From Chryseobacterium arthrosphaerae (GTDB lineage: Bacteria > Bacteroidota > Bacteroidia > Flavobacteriales > Weeksellaceae), in the NCBI RefSeq assembly GCF_001684965.1, contig NZ_MAYG01000012.1, forward strand, positions 558,001 to 622,000: a stretch of DNA of 64,000 nucleotides, given 5' to 3'. Positions within the stretch are counted from its first letter, which is position 1. Every line of letters starts with the position of its first letter. This document shows, in pieces, positions 46,198 to 55,362 of this stretch. The notes beneath the pieces are model-generated. The model made no database searches. It was not told where the DNA came from and saw only the letters and a program-made list of their open reading frames with translations. The translations under genes were made by a program, and so were the position numbers.

Positions 46198-46225
46198 AAC
46201 ACTGCTCCATTATTGAAGCAGTGTT
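46198..46225 (-). terminator. Terminator of the RHS cluster
   Basis: 9-bp perfect stem AACACTGCT / AGCAGTGTT with a 10-base loop; on the minus strand it is followed by TTTTTATT. It lies 22 bases past the stop of the small lipoprotein gene and closes the minus-strand cluster. Confidence 0.85.
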
Positions 46226-46246
46226 TATTGGACTTGATTTTAGTTT

Positions 46247-46831
46247 TTAAAATTTAACTTTTATACTGTCTTTGATGACGAAATCATCCAAATAAATTTT
46301 ATACTGGCCATCTTTTCGGCACTCCAGCATTTTTTTTATCATTTCTAAATTATAGGGAATGTTTAAGATATCTCTCATTTTACTAAAAGAACTTTTATAT
46401 TCCTTATTTAAAGTGAAATTATTATTGAATTTATATTCCAATTGTTTTTTCTCTTTTTTCTTTACTAATACAGCAGTAGGAAATGAATGCTTTATATCAT
46501 TAGGCGAGGTATCTGGATTTAAAGACAAGTTAATAGAATCTATTTGTTTAGAAAAAGATGTATTTTCTTGGCTTAACAAATCTGCATCCAGAGGTTTATA
46601 TTCTTCTAATTTTTCGCTTGCTGAATGTTTACTGTCGAAGCTAAGTGTTTTAGATATAATTACTATAAAGTCCTCATCAGTATTGTTGTATAATACCAAA
46701 TTGATTTTCTTTTCTTTATTTTCAAGCGAATAAGATAATTCTATTTTATCAGAACTACTACTACTGTTTTTATTACAGGCAATTGCTGTTAATGTTGCTA
46801 ATAATAGAGCGATTTTGTTTAGTTTTTTCAT
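46247..46831 (-). CDS. Small lipoprotein of unknown function; candidate immunity protein
   Basis: 194 residues. MKKLNKIALLLATLTAIAC is a lipoprotein signal with Cys at residue 19, followed by a Ser/Asn linker, so the protein is membrane-anchored outside the cytosol. The mature part has beta-rich stretches (IELSYSLENKEKKINLVLYN) and a Lys-rich helix; I recognise no family. Its ATG overlaps the TGA stop of the giant RHS gene by 4 bases, so it is translated directly after the RHS toxin tip. That position is typical for an immunity protein, but no immunity fold can be seen by eye. Confidence 0.8.
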   Translation of the reverse strand: MKKLNKIALLLATLTAIACNKNSSSSSDKIELSYSLENKEKKINLVLYNNTDEDFIVIISKTLSFDSKHSASEKLEEYKPLDADLLSQENTSFSKQIDSINLSLNPDTSPNDIKHSFPTAVLVKKKEKKQLEYKFNNNFTLNKEYKSSFSKMRDILNIPYNLEMIKKMLECRKDGQYKIYLDDFVIKDSIKVKF

Positions 46832-49800
46832 TTTTTAAGGAAGTTTTTCATTAGCTTCATCATGTTGTCAAATCTGGCATTAAAACCATAGTTGGATTGT
46901 CTTATAAGATCTAAATTAAACCTAGGTTCTACTGGAAGATTTAAACCTTGCCAACCTCGTAAATCAATATAACTTTTTTCCCATTCTGCAATTATAACAT
47001 GGTGGTTGGATACCGTCTTAGCGTTTGGTGTCCATGTTTGAGTAGATAGTTCTATGGGGTTAATTTGATTGGCATAAAAAACTCCATGAAGCATTTCATG
47101 TCCGGTAGTAAGGGTTAATATCTCTGGCGATTTAAAAGCATTAGGAGCAAATACATATCGGATATATTTATTTCCATAGAATGGGGTTGTAACTCCCAAA
47201 ACAGATTTACCGTCCTTATTTACCAATGTTTTACCATCAAATGTATAATCTCTTTCTTTTAAATAGTTTGGTAAGTCCTCCGGCTTTCGTAATACTCTGA
47301 TACTTCCGTTAGCAGGGTTTTTCCCTTTAAAATCATTTGCCATAACTTTTTTTACTTCGTTGGATTTTTGATTTACAGGGTTTTCTGTAACCCCTTCTGT
47401 ATGATCTTCTACATCTAAAGATTCACCTGAAGGTTTTGCAAATAATCTGCTAAGTCCAAAGCTTATTGCGCCCATTGCACCACCTATTACTGCGCCTTGT
47501 GCAACTCCCTTAAGGAAGTTGGTACCACTAGCTAATGCCTGTACTGCTGAAGCTCCTGCTCCGGACAATACTCCGTTACCAATGCTTGCAATTAAAGTTC
47601 CTGCACTGAATACCTGTCCGAGTCCTGCTGATACCGCTCCTGTAATTGACCCAATGGTGACGGCTTTGAAAAAGCCTCCTACACTGAAATTTCTTGTCAG
47701 ATAAGCTTTTGCCAGATATAAAAATGTGGCAATGGCTGAGGAAATTATCGCTCCTGTCATCACTGTAGCCCAAAAAGTCCCCATCACAGCGAGAAAAGCA
47801 AATTGAAATACCTCTCCACTAGGATCACTAAACATTAATGGATTATTCAATACATACCCATACTTATTATAGTTTTGGGTGTTGTATGGATCCTGAATGT
47901 TTTCATCCGCATTTAAAAATCTTCTGAGTAACGGATCATACAATCTTCCGTTCATGTGGATAATTCCTACCTCCGCAAAATGCTCATGCCCGGTGTATCC
48001 TCTGTCTACTAATAATGCAGCATTATCAATACTGTTCTTATCTGTAAGGATAGGGCCGTTTCCAATCTGAAGATGGGTAAAGTTCCCCCATGCATCAAAG
48101 TGTCTTTGTTCCAGTTTATTCCCTGCTTCATCACTGATTGCAAGAATACTTCCTAAATAATCCTTATGTAAAAATCTATAAGAACCATTGGTCTCTTCAT
48201 AATTTTTTAAATATACAATATTACTTTCATAAGGGGTACCACCAATATAAATAGTATGTTTTTCTTTACCGGTTACATTGTTTTTAGTGATTTCAAAGCT
48301 GCCGTCTTCACTATAGAATCGGGTAAATTTACCTTCCTGGTCAGGATCAAAATTTCCTCCAAAAGAGACTTGCTGCCTCATGGCTGTTAATCCGTACTGG
48401 AAAGCCACATCTCCTTTTTCTCCATCAATGAATATCGGGTCGTTATTTTCATTATAAGCGATACTTTGGATCAGATCATTATTGTAGTTCTGTGTTCCGG
48501 CAGCATTAAGGGTCATTCCTGTTGGTTGGTAAACCTTCGCTGAGTTTTCAAACTTAATTTTTCCAACCTGATCATTTTCCAGAATTCTGCCTTTTGCATC
48601 ATATATATTGGAATTATATTGCCCGGTTACAGGATTGGTCCATTTTACTAATCTGTTATTGTTGTCATATTCAAATGTTTCCGTGATATTAAAATCACCT
48701 CCGGTAGTCCTGCTTCTTAATTCATTTTTGATGGCATCAAAAGCATAGGTTAACTGTAAAATATCCTGCTTAACCTGTGAGGAATGATTGACTTTCGTTA
48801 AGAAGCCATTCGTATCATCATATAAATTGGTGATTTCTGCTGCTCCTAATTTGGCATTAAGAACTTGCCCTCTTTCGTTGGTGTTTTTAAGTTCCCATAA
48901 GATTTTCCCGGAAGTTTTATCCTTCACCAGCTGTAAATCTCCATTCCAGGTACTGTAAAAATTTTCAACAGTTACTTTGGTAAGCACTCCCGAAGAATAT
49001 AATTGTTTTTCATAAGAGATTACCCTTGCCTTGTCATCATAGGTGATTCCTTTTTTTATGAAATATTTTCCATTACTGCTTTCTGATGAGGAGATGACCC
49101 TTCCCTGGGGATCATAGGATATATTGGAACTGTAGCTTTTTCCTTTTGATGTTCCCGATTTTGAAATCAGTCTGCCTTTATTATCATAGGTAAAGGTTAT
49201 TATTTTGTTGGTCGCCTGTCCTCCATCTGCTGTAGAAATTTCATTCTGAGAAACAAGCTGTCCCACATTGTTAAATGTGTAGAGTTTATTACCTTTTGGA
49301 CTGATTATTTTTTTTATTTTACCAAAACCATCATATTCGTATTTATAGACTCCGTTGGATGGATCGTTAAATTCTATTTTTCTTCCCCACGAATCATACT
49401 GAGTTGTGACAATATTTTCTGCATACTGGGCCTTTATTTGGTCTCCGGCAGCATTATAAGAGAATTTAATGGTTCCTCCTTTGTCTGTTGCGGAAATTAC
49501 ATTTTCCAGTGCATCCAGCGTTTTCGTAGTGATTCTTTTATTCCCTTTGGTCTCTTCAATCGTTGTAGTGAAACCGGAAGTTGTAGTTATAGTTTCTGCA
49601 CCGCTGAATGATAATGCAGTTACTTTCGGAGGAAAAACAGAATCGTTGTAAATGATCTTATTCCATTGTCTCAGATTAGAATCACTTTCAAAATAAGGCT
49701 GGCTTTCAGCTGTTTTCCTTCCCAGAATATCAAATTCGGTATCCTTGGAAATAAATTTTCCTTCCTTAAATGCTTTGGTTGTTGTCTTATAATTTTGCCC

Positions 49801-52800
49801 TAATAAATTGGTGTAAGCAATGCTGATATCTCCATCAGGGGAGTATTTTGTTACCTTGGTTCCTATAACACGCTTGATAAAACCTGGTGTTGTAACCCGG
49901 AACAGGGTTTCATACTGGTAAGTGGTTGTACCCTGAAGATTAGATTTGGAAGTTAAAATCTTTCCCCATTCATCATAAGTATTGGTTACCGTATTACCTA
50001 TAGGGTCGGTTTGGGTAAGCACCTGCCCCAGACTGTCATAAGTAATATTGGTTTCCAGGCCAAGATTATCTGTCTGTTTTACAATAAATCTTCCTGTATC
50101 ATCATATTGGGCCTTGTTGGTTTGGGTTTGTGAATCTGAACTATTGATAATTGTCTTCTGAATAATGTTCCCAAATCCATCATAATTATATGTTTCCTGA
50201 AGATAGGCAGTATTATCTCTGTTCCATTTTTTTAAGGTCTTTAATAGATTGCCTTCGTATACGTATTCCTCTTTAGAAGATTTGGTATCACCATAAGCCT
50301 GTATTGTACTGGTTTTTACCTTTGGACGGCCGATATAATAATCCGGTCCTGAGGCTGAGGGATTATGGATGTATTCAAAGTTGGAAGTTGTGACAGCAAA
50401 ATTATCATTTATCTTAGAGATACTTTGTGATGGAAGATAGTATTCTCCATAAATTATACTGCTTGTGGCAACTGTATTGGTCAGAAAATCTTTTGATCTT
50501 GTTGATTTCGGAACAACAGCGGTAACAATTTTAGATTTATCTACATTATTCAGAGAAGTGAGTACCTGTCCGTTAAGTAATTTGTCTGTCTGATAAATAG
50601 TAGACTTAAAACTTAATAATTGAGTGTTGTTCTCAGAAAGATCTGCAGGGAATATCTTGCTCTCATCATTGGTTCTTGTCGTCCACTCCTTTACAACAGC
50701 AGCATCATTCAGCGGGTCAATCTCAACACCACTCCAGATTTTTGTGTTTTCGAAACCGTCTGCATACCATGATGAACGGGCAGACTGACGGAAACCTATA
50801 ATACCTTTACCCAGTAAATGAGAAACAAAACCTCTGTAACGGAAATCCTGCTTTCTTCCCCATGATCTCAGCTGAGATACGGCAGTAGTCTGGTAGACTT
50901 TATTAAGTTCTAAATAAGGATACTGTTCTTTTTTTACAGGTTGATATACATTGGAATCAACAGCAGGATTCAGCTCTTTATACTCAATTTCTGTTTTTAT
51001 ATTTCCCTGGGTAATCCCAATAATTCTGGACTCTTTTGAAACGTCATAATAGTTAAATTTAAACAATTTACTTTTTTGGAAAACAAGAATGTTTTCATCA
51101 GACATATTCACTCTGAAGTTCCCGAATATCGGTGTGTAGTGCTCTGCTACATTAGACCAGGTGAACTGTTCCATGCTCGGAATATACCATGTTCTGTCTG
51201 TATTATACAGGTAAGGATACCCTCTGCGATTCTCGATAAGTGGTCTGTTGGACTGGTTGACGATGCTCTTATAATTAACCAGCTTTTTCTTTTGGAATTC
51301 TATGCCTGAAGAAGCAGATTTATACCCTTTATTTTCATACAAATTGACAAGGAATCTGGATTGGGCACCTCCGGCCTGGCTGATTTGAACCAATGAATAA
51401 AATTCGATAAAATCAGATTTTCCGTCCCTGTTAAGATCCTGGGCTACATACGTTCTTCTGTGGGAATACCATGGAATATGGTTGTCCGGATCATTCTGTG
51501 ATTCCTGGAAGTAACAGAAGTTGGAGTAATATTTTTCAGCAAAACCTTTCCCGGTCGAAGTATACATTCTCCAATCCGATGAATCAAAAGCTGTAGGAAT
51601 TAAAAAGTCTGTTTTTCCGTCACCGTTATAATCTCCCAGTACAGCGCTTCCCCAGACCCCTGAAATAGGCATTGTTCCATTGGTGGTATTACTTACTGCA
51701 GGTGATTCAATAACAGTAATACTTTGACCATCATCTTTTAGCTTGACAAAAGTAGCCACATTATTCCTCAACGTAAGGAAATCAGTCTTGCTATCCCCAT
51801 CAAAATCCCCAGCCATATAATTACTCATTGCCGGTGAATTCTTAGGCAGAAGTTCAAAGGAAGCAAAAGAAGCACTATTTTGAACATCTTTATCTAAATT
51901 GACACGTAAATATTTGTACAGTCCATTAGCATCTTTTACGGTGACAATTATTTCTGATAAGCCATCTCCGTTAAGGTCTGCTTCTTTTATCTGATTTTCA
52001 GCTATTGTATTCTGGTCTGTAGCATATTGATCATACTGGATGGTTTTGCTAAACTGATAATCCAGCGTATTGCTGTCAGAAAAAATATATACTTTAAATT
52101 CTAAATCAGATTTCTGAGTGCCTGCAATATTATTTTTCTTGAAAAGAACCAGACTCTGCTTTGAATTGACAATGTTGTTATTGTCTTTAACCACAATTGC
52201 AGAAGCATTATCCAGAGATTCTTTAGAAATATCAGCTGCTACAGATATTTTTTCAGGCTTATTATCATCAAAAATATTTTTGAAAAGATAAAAACCTCCC
52301 GGTTCATTCACCCACTCTATACATTTTGAATCACTGTAATCCGTGTATGAAATTTGATTTTCGTCTGCTCTGGGATCCAGAGGCGCTTCTGTATTATAGG
52401 CTTTACAATAATTAACAGAATTGGAATATTTCAGCATATCAACTTTTCCGTCTCCGTCAAAATCTCCTAAAACCTTGTGATCCTCTGTGTAATCATAGTT
52501 GGTAGATTTCCATCCTCCCAGGCTGGATTTCTCATAATCAAAAGTAATAGAATTGGCACTTTCGCCAGCCGAGTTGTATTCAGTGATTGTATTGAGGAAT
52601 TGATAATCGGACCCATTAGTATCTTTTTGATAAGTGATCTTATAAGTCTTGATAGGCTTGAAATTATTCCTTACTGCAATTTCTGACAGGATTTTATCCT
52701 GATTAAATTCAACTCCCTGTACATAGGACTGCTCCTGAGCATCCCGGTCAATGTAAAGAAAGTCAATCGAATTGATATGAGGCTTATTCAATGTTTCGTT

Positions 52801-53679
52801 TCCTCCCCAGCCGATTGAGGAAATCTTCATAATACGTTCCTGGGTTCTGAACCCGCCGGGAGTAACGTTAGAAGCATAATTATAACTAATATAATTCCCT
52901 TGGGCATCTTTCCACTTTACAATATTGTATTCTAAAGGGGTTGTTACGGTCTGATTGCCTCTGAAGCCGGGTTTATAGGCTCCATACCAAGCCTGTGAAC
53001 CGTCTTCGAAAGTAACTTCAAAATGAGCAGGTCCGGCGTCTAGTCCACCATTATTGTATGTGCCTACAGATTTAATTTTAATGTTTGAATATTTTTCTGT
53101 AGTATATTCGGCTCCGTCAGCTCCATATTCTCCGGATTTTAAGATTAATCTCTGACCATTGAAACTGTAATAATCCGAGTAATCGATCTGAATACCCTTA
53201 CTGTCACCGTCTTTTTCAATGTTCTTCCCGATTCTTGTAATAGAAGAAATACCGGCAACATTCCAGCCATATCCAGCTATTCCATTTCCGGAACCGCTCG
53301 TATAAGCTAAATTGATTTGTGGGGCTACATTTTTAACCCCGGGAAGTGTTGCTATCGGGAGGGTGAACTGTAATTGCCCAACCCCGTTCACTTCTATATT
53401 CCCTTCAGTATTATGATAGCTTGGAGTGGTTGTCCCGCTGGGATTATTAGCTCCTGCATTGGAATCTGCCGGTCCTCCGCCAGGGTTGCCCTGCGTAGCC
53501 GGTCCGATTTTAGCTAAGAACGGACTCGAAACATCCGATTTAGCATGAAATCCCTGAGCCAGAATTACCGCCTGGGGATCCTGAACGGTCCTGGAAGCAG
53601 ATTCTGTCTGGTAAAGTATAGTCTGTGAGAAAGCCCATACTGAACACAGGGATAATATCAATGATGAAAATAATTTCAT
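46828..53679 (-). CDS. Giant SpvB/RHS-repeat protein with C-terminal HExxH metallopeptidase-like tip (putative polymorphic toxin)
   Basis: 2283 residues. Signal peptide MKLFSSLILSLCSVWAFSQ, a short VILAQGFHAKSD module (38-49), then a SpvB-like start (YTSGSGNGIAGYGW, 126-139). Five FG-GAP/VCBS-like calcium loops (such as GDFDGDGKVDML) lie at about 405, 565, 625, 682 and 750. Many YD-type RHS repeats fill about 1080-1870. The RHS core ends with RLYDPLLRRFLNADENIQDP and DPSGE (1952-1956). After it come Gly/Ala-rich hydrophobic segments (~1960-2080) and a polar tip with HEMLH (H2194, E2195, H2198), with H2226/H2227, E2232 and E2234 as possible third ligands. The tip is likely the toxic payload. 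Confidence 0.9.
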   Translation of the reverse strand: MKLFSSLILSLCSVWAFSQTILYQTESASRTVQDPQAVILAQGFHAKSDVSSPFLAKIGPATQGNPGGGPADSNAGANNPSGTTTPSYHNTEGNIEVNGVGQLQFTLPIATLPGVKNVAPQINLAYTSGSGNGIAGYGWNVAGISSITRIGKNIEKDGDSKGIQIDYSDYYSFNGQRLILKSGEYGADGAEYTTEKYSNIKIKSVGTYNNGGLDAGPAHFEVTFEDGSQAWYGAYKPGFRGNQTVTTPLEYNIVKWKDAQGNYISYNYASNVTPGGFRTQERIMKISSIGWGGNETLNKPHINSIDFLYIDRDAQEQSYVQGVEFNQDKILSEIAVRNNFKPIKTYKITYQKDTNGSDYQFLNTITEYNSAGESANSITFDYEKSSLGGWKSTNYDYTEDHKVLGDFDGDGKVDMLKYSNSVNYCKAYNTEAPLDPRADENQISYTDYSDSKCIEWVNEPGGFYLFKNIFDDNKPEKISVAADISKESLDNASAIVVKDNNNIVNSKQSLVLFKKNNIAGTQKSDLEFKVYIFSDSNTLDYQFSKTIQYDQYATDQNTIAENQIKEADLNGDGLSEIIVTVKDANGLYKYLRVNLDKDVQNSASFASFELLPKNSPAMSNYMAGDFDGDSKTDFLTLRNNVATFVKLKDDGQSITVIESPAVSNTTNGTMPISGVWGSAVLGDYNGDGKTDFLIPTAFDSSDWRMYTSTGKGFAEKYYSNFCYFQESQNDPDNHIPWYSHRRTYVAQDLNRDGKSDFIEFYSLVQISQAGGAQSRFLVNLYENKGYKSASSGIEFQKKKLVNYKSIVNQSNRPLIENRRGYPYLYNTDRTWYIPSMEQFTWSNVAEHYTPIFGNFRVNMSDENILVFQKSKLFKFNYYDVSKESRIIGITQGNIKTEIEYKELNPAVDSNVYQPVKKEQYPYLELNKVYQTTAVSQLRSWGRKQDFRYRGFVSHLLGKGIIGFRQSARSSWYADGFENTKIWSGVEIDPLNDAAVVKEWTTRTNDESKIFPADLSENNTQLLSFKSTIYQTDKLLNGQVLTSLNNVDKSKIVTAVVPKSTRSKDFLTNTVATSSIIYGEYYLPSQSISKINDNFAVTTSNFEYIHNPSASGPDYYIGRPKVKTSTIQAYGDTKSSKEEYVYEGNLLKTLKKWNRDNTAYLQETYNYDGFGNIIQKTIINSSDSQTQTNKAQYDDTGRFIVKQTDNLGLETNITYDSLGQVLTQTDPIGNTVTNTYDEWGKILTSKSNLQGTTTYQYETLFRVTTPGFIKRVIGTKVTKYSPDGDISIAYTNLLGQNYKTTTKAFKEGKFISKDTEFDILGRKTAESQPYFESDSNLRQWNKIIYNDSVFPPKVTALSFSGAETITTTSGFTTTIEETKGNKRITTKTLDALENVISATDKGGTIKFSYNAAGDQIKAQYAENIVTTQYDSWGRKIEFNDPSNGVYKYEYDGFGKIKKIISPKGNKLYTFNNVGQLVSQNEISTADGGQATNKIITFTYDNKGRLISKSGTSKGKSYSSNISYDPQGRVISSSESSNGKYFIKKGITYDDKARVISYEKQLYSSGVLTKVTVENFYSTWNGDLQLVKDKTSGKILWELKNTNERGQVLNAKLGAAEITNLYDDTNGFLTKVNHSSQVKQDILQLTYAFDAIKNELRSRTTGGDFNITETFEYDNNNRLVKWTNPVTGQYNSNIYDAKGRILENDQVGKIKFENSAKVYQPTGMTLNAAGTQNYNNDLIQSIAYNENNDPIFIDGEKGDVAFQYGLTAMRQQVSFGGNFDPDQEGKFTRFYSEDGSFEITKNNVTGKEKHTIYIGGTPYESNIVYLKNYEETNGSYRFLHKDYLGSILAISDEAGNKLEQRHFDAWGNFTHLQIGNGPILTDKNSIDNAALLVDRGYTGHEHFAEVGIIHMNGRLYDPLLRRFLNADENIQDPYNTQNYNKYGYVLNNPLMFSDPSGEVFQFAFLAVMGTFWATVMTGAIISSAIATFLYLAKAYLTRNFSVGGFFKAVTIGSITGAVSAGLGQVFSAGTLIASIGNGVLSGAGASAVQALASGTNFLKGVAQGAVIGGAMGAISFGLSRLFAKPSGESLDVEDHTEGVTENPVNQKSNEVKKVMANDFKGKNPANGSIRVLRKPEDLPNYLKERDYTFDGKTLVNKDGKSVLGVTTPFYGNKYIRYVFAPNAFKSPEILTLTTGHEMLHGVFYANQINPIELSTQTWTPNAKTVSNHHVIIAEWEKSYIDLRGWQGLNLPVEPRFNLDLIRQSNYGFNARFDNMMKLMKNFLKK

Positions 53680-53802
53680 TGTTGTATTATATTGTTTTAT
53701 AAATGATAATTAATAAATGATAATCGTTAGATAGAAATAATATTGAATAAAGAGAAAGACTCATTCTAAAATCTTTCAATACTTCAATTCTTATTCTATA
53801 CT

Positions 53803-54276
53803 TTATCTTTTAGTTACGTTTCTGCCAAAGACTCTTCCGTCTTTCAGCGTAAAGCGCAGAATGTAAACACCCCAGTCATATCCGGTCATATTAATTTTGA
53901 CCTGACGGTTCAGACCCGGAATGTTCTGTTGCTGGAACTTCCAATGGACCGTACTGTGCTGATAAAGTGAAACAGATTCAATGAGCCCGTCTACTTCCTC
54001 AGTCCAGTCAATGGTAAGATAGTCGTTCACCGGAACCGGATAAAGCCTGATTTGTTTCCAGAAAGTTTTTTCATCCATGGCTGGGGCTTGCTGGGTTTTG
54101 GCCTGTTCCAGTAATTTCATCTCTTTAGGGACAATTTCATCGGCTTTTTTGGCTGCCGCATTGGTTCCTCTGTATCGCTGGTTTCCTGCTTCATCATATT
54201 TGAAATAAACTTCGGTTTGTGAAAACCCGAAAAACCCGATCAACAGAGAAAATACAGAAAGTAATTTTCTTTTCAT
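53803..54276 (-). CDS. Small secreted protein with T9SS-type C-terminal domain and an RHS-like N-terminal motif
   Basis: 157 residues. Signal peptide ending GFSQ, followed by VYFKYDEAGNQRYRG, which resembles one YD repeat of RHS proteins. A Lys/Ala/Gln-rich linker leads to a C-terminal domain (about 75-157) with IRLYPVPVNDYLTIDW, WGVYILRFTLKDGRVFGRNVTKR-type strands; the pattern YPVPVND…GVYIL…K is that of type A T9SS sorting domains. It lacks any passenger domain. It sits 123 bases upstream of the RHS gene in the same cluster and might help its export, but this is inference. Confidence 0.8.
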   Translation of the reverse strand: MKRKLLSVFSLLIGFFGFSQTEVYFKYDEAGNQRYRGTNAAAKKADEIVPKEMKLLEQAKTQQAPAMDEKTFWKQIRLYPVPVNDYLTIDWTEEVDGLIESVSLYQHSTVHWKFQQQNIPGLNRQVKINMTGYDWGVYILRFTLKDGRVFGRNVTKR

Positions 54277-54282
54277 GATGAT

Positions 54283-55356
54283 TTATTTTTTTTCCGTTAA
54301 AAGTTGTTGTACTATTTTTTTTAATTCGGTAATGTCTTCAGATTGCAGCTTCAAAGCTTGATTTTCTTTCTGAAGTTGCTGGATCTTTTCAGACTGAAAT
54401 TTCAGCTGCTTATTTTGTTCGATCGAATAAAGGGTAAGCTCTTCTACTTTTTGTAAAAGTTTAATCTGAAATTCCCCTACATTTACACCTTCTTTTTCCA
54501 TTACATGGGCAGAGGCAATTTCCGGAAGGTGTTTTTTCTCCCTGATGTGTCGCTCTACTTCTTCCAATTTCGGAAGGGCGTAGTTCTCATCAAAAACAAA
54601 ATCAGCTGTAGGCGTTGAGGTTACTTTAATTTCTTTAGCTTCCAGTTTACCTTGTAACGATGCATTTCCATTAGAATGTAAAGTCAGAGACTGCTGTTTA
54701 GTTCCGGTATTGGATACCAGATTAAAATTGATCTCATTATCCAGCAACCGGATATATGAACCTCCTTTTGAGGCATTGATTCTTTCCATGCTTGCTCCTC
54801 CACCTACATAATTCCTTATATTGTTTCCAATACCAACACCGGAATAAGTCAATCCTGGTTCAGAAGCCCAAAGCATTAAATCTGCAGGAGCATTGCTGTC
54901 ATTATCAGCATGTAATAAAATAGTAGAGCCTACGTGTTTTCCGTGAATAGAAAGCTTTTCCTGTGGAGAGCTGGTATTGATTCCTACATTACCATTATCT
55001 GCTAAAAATAGAGGAACATCACAGATCCCTGTGCTACATGGGCTGATGGCATCATATCTCATAAAGGCCAGTCCTTTTGCCCAGGTGTTTCCTTTCCAGA
55101 TGCTCCATTCCTTTACCTGACCGGATTGTGTATAGGAATCATCGATAAACCTTAATCCGGTTGGGATGTATCCTCCGTTACCTCTGATAATAGGAATACT
55201 GCTGTTGGCATTGATATCAAGAATTCCTGCCGGAGTATTGGTCCCGATACCAATATGGTTATTGGATGAAGGCTGTACTGTACCGGATGGCGTATACAAC
55301 TGTGCGGAAGTCAAAGATGAAGCAAATAAGAAGATCAATAATAATTTTACTTTCAT
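54283..55356 (-). CDS. Secreted tail-fibre-like protein with C-terminal coiled coil
   Basis: 357 residues. Signal peptide (…SSLTSAQ), then a Gly/Asn/Thr-rich beta part with HIGIGTNTPAGILDINA, a stretch common in phage tail-fibre-like and adhesin-like proteins of Flavobacteria. The C-terminal ~130 residues carry ADFVFDENYALPKLEEVE, KKHLPEIASA and a long coiled coil (LLQKVEELTLYSIEQNKQ… to the end), probably trimeric. Its C-terminal half is paralogous to that of the next gene upstream (55363-56328). No function is known. Gap of 6 bases on both sides. Confidence 0.82.
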   Translation of the reverse strand: MKVKLLLIFLFASSLTSAQLYTPSGTVQPSSNNHIGIGTNTPAGILDINANSSIPIIRGNGGYIPTGLRFIDDSYTQSGQVKEWSIWKGNTWAKGLAFMRYDAISPCSTGICDVPLFLADNGNVGINTSSPQEKLSIHGKHVGSTILLHADNDSNAPADLMLWASEPGLTYSGVGIGNNIRNYVGGGASMERINASKGGSYIRLLDNEINFNLVSNTGTKQQSLTLHSNGNASLQGKLEAKEIKVTSTPTADFVFDENYALPKLEEVERHIREKKHLPEIASAHVMEKEGVNVGEFQIKLLQKVEELTLYSIEQNKQLKFQSEKIQQLQKENQALKLQSEDITELKKIVQQLLTEKK

Positions 55357-55362
55357 AAGTAT

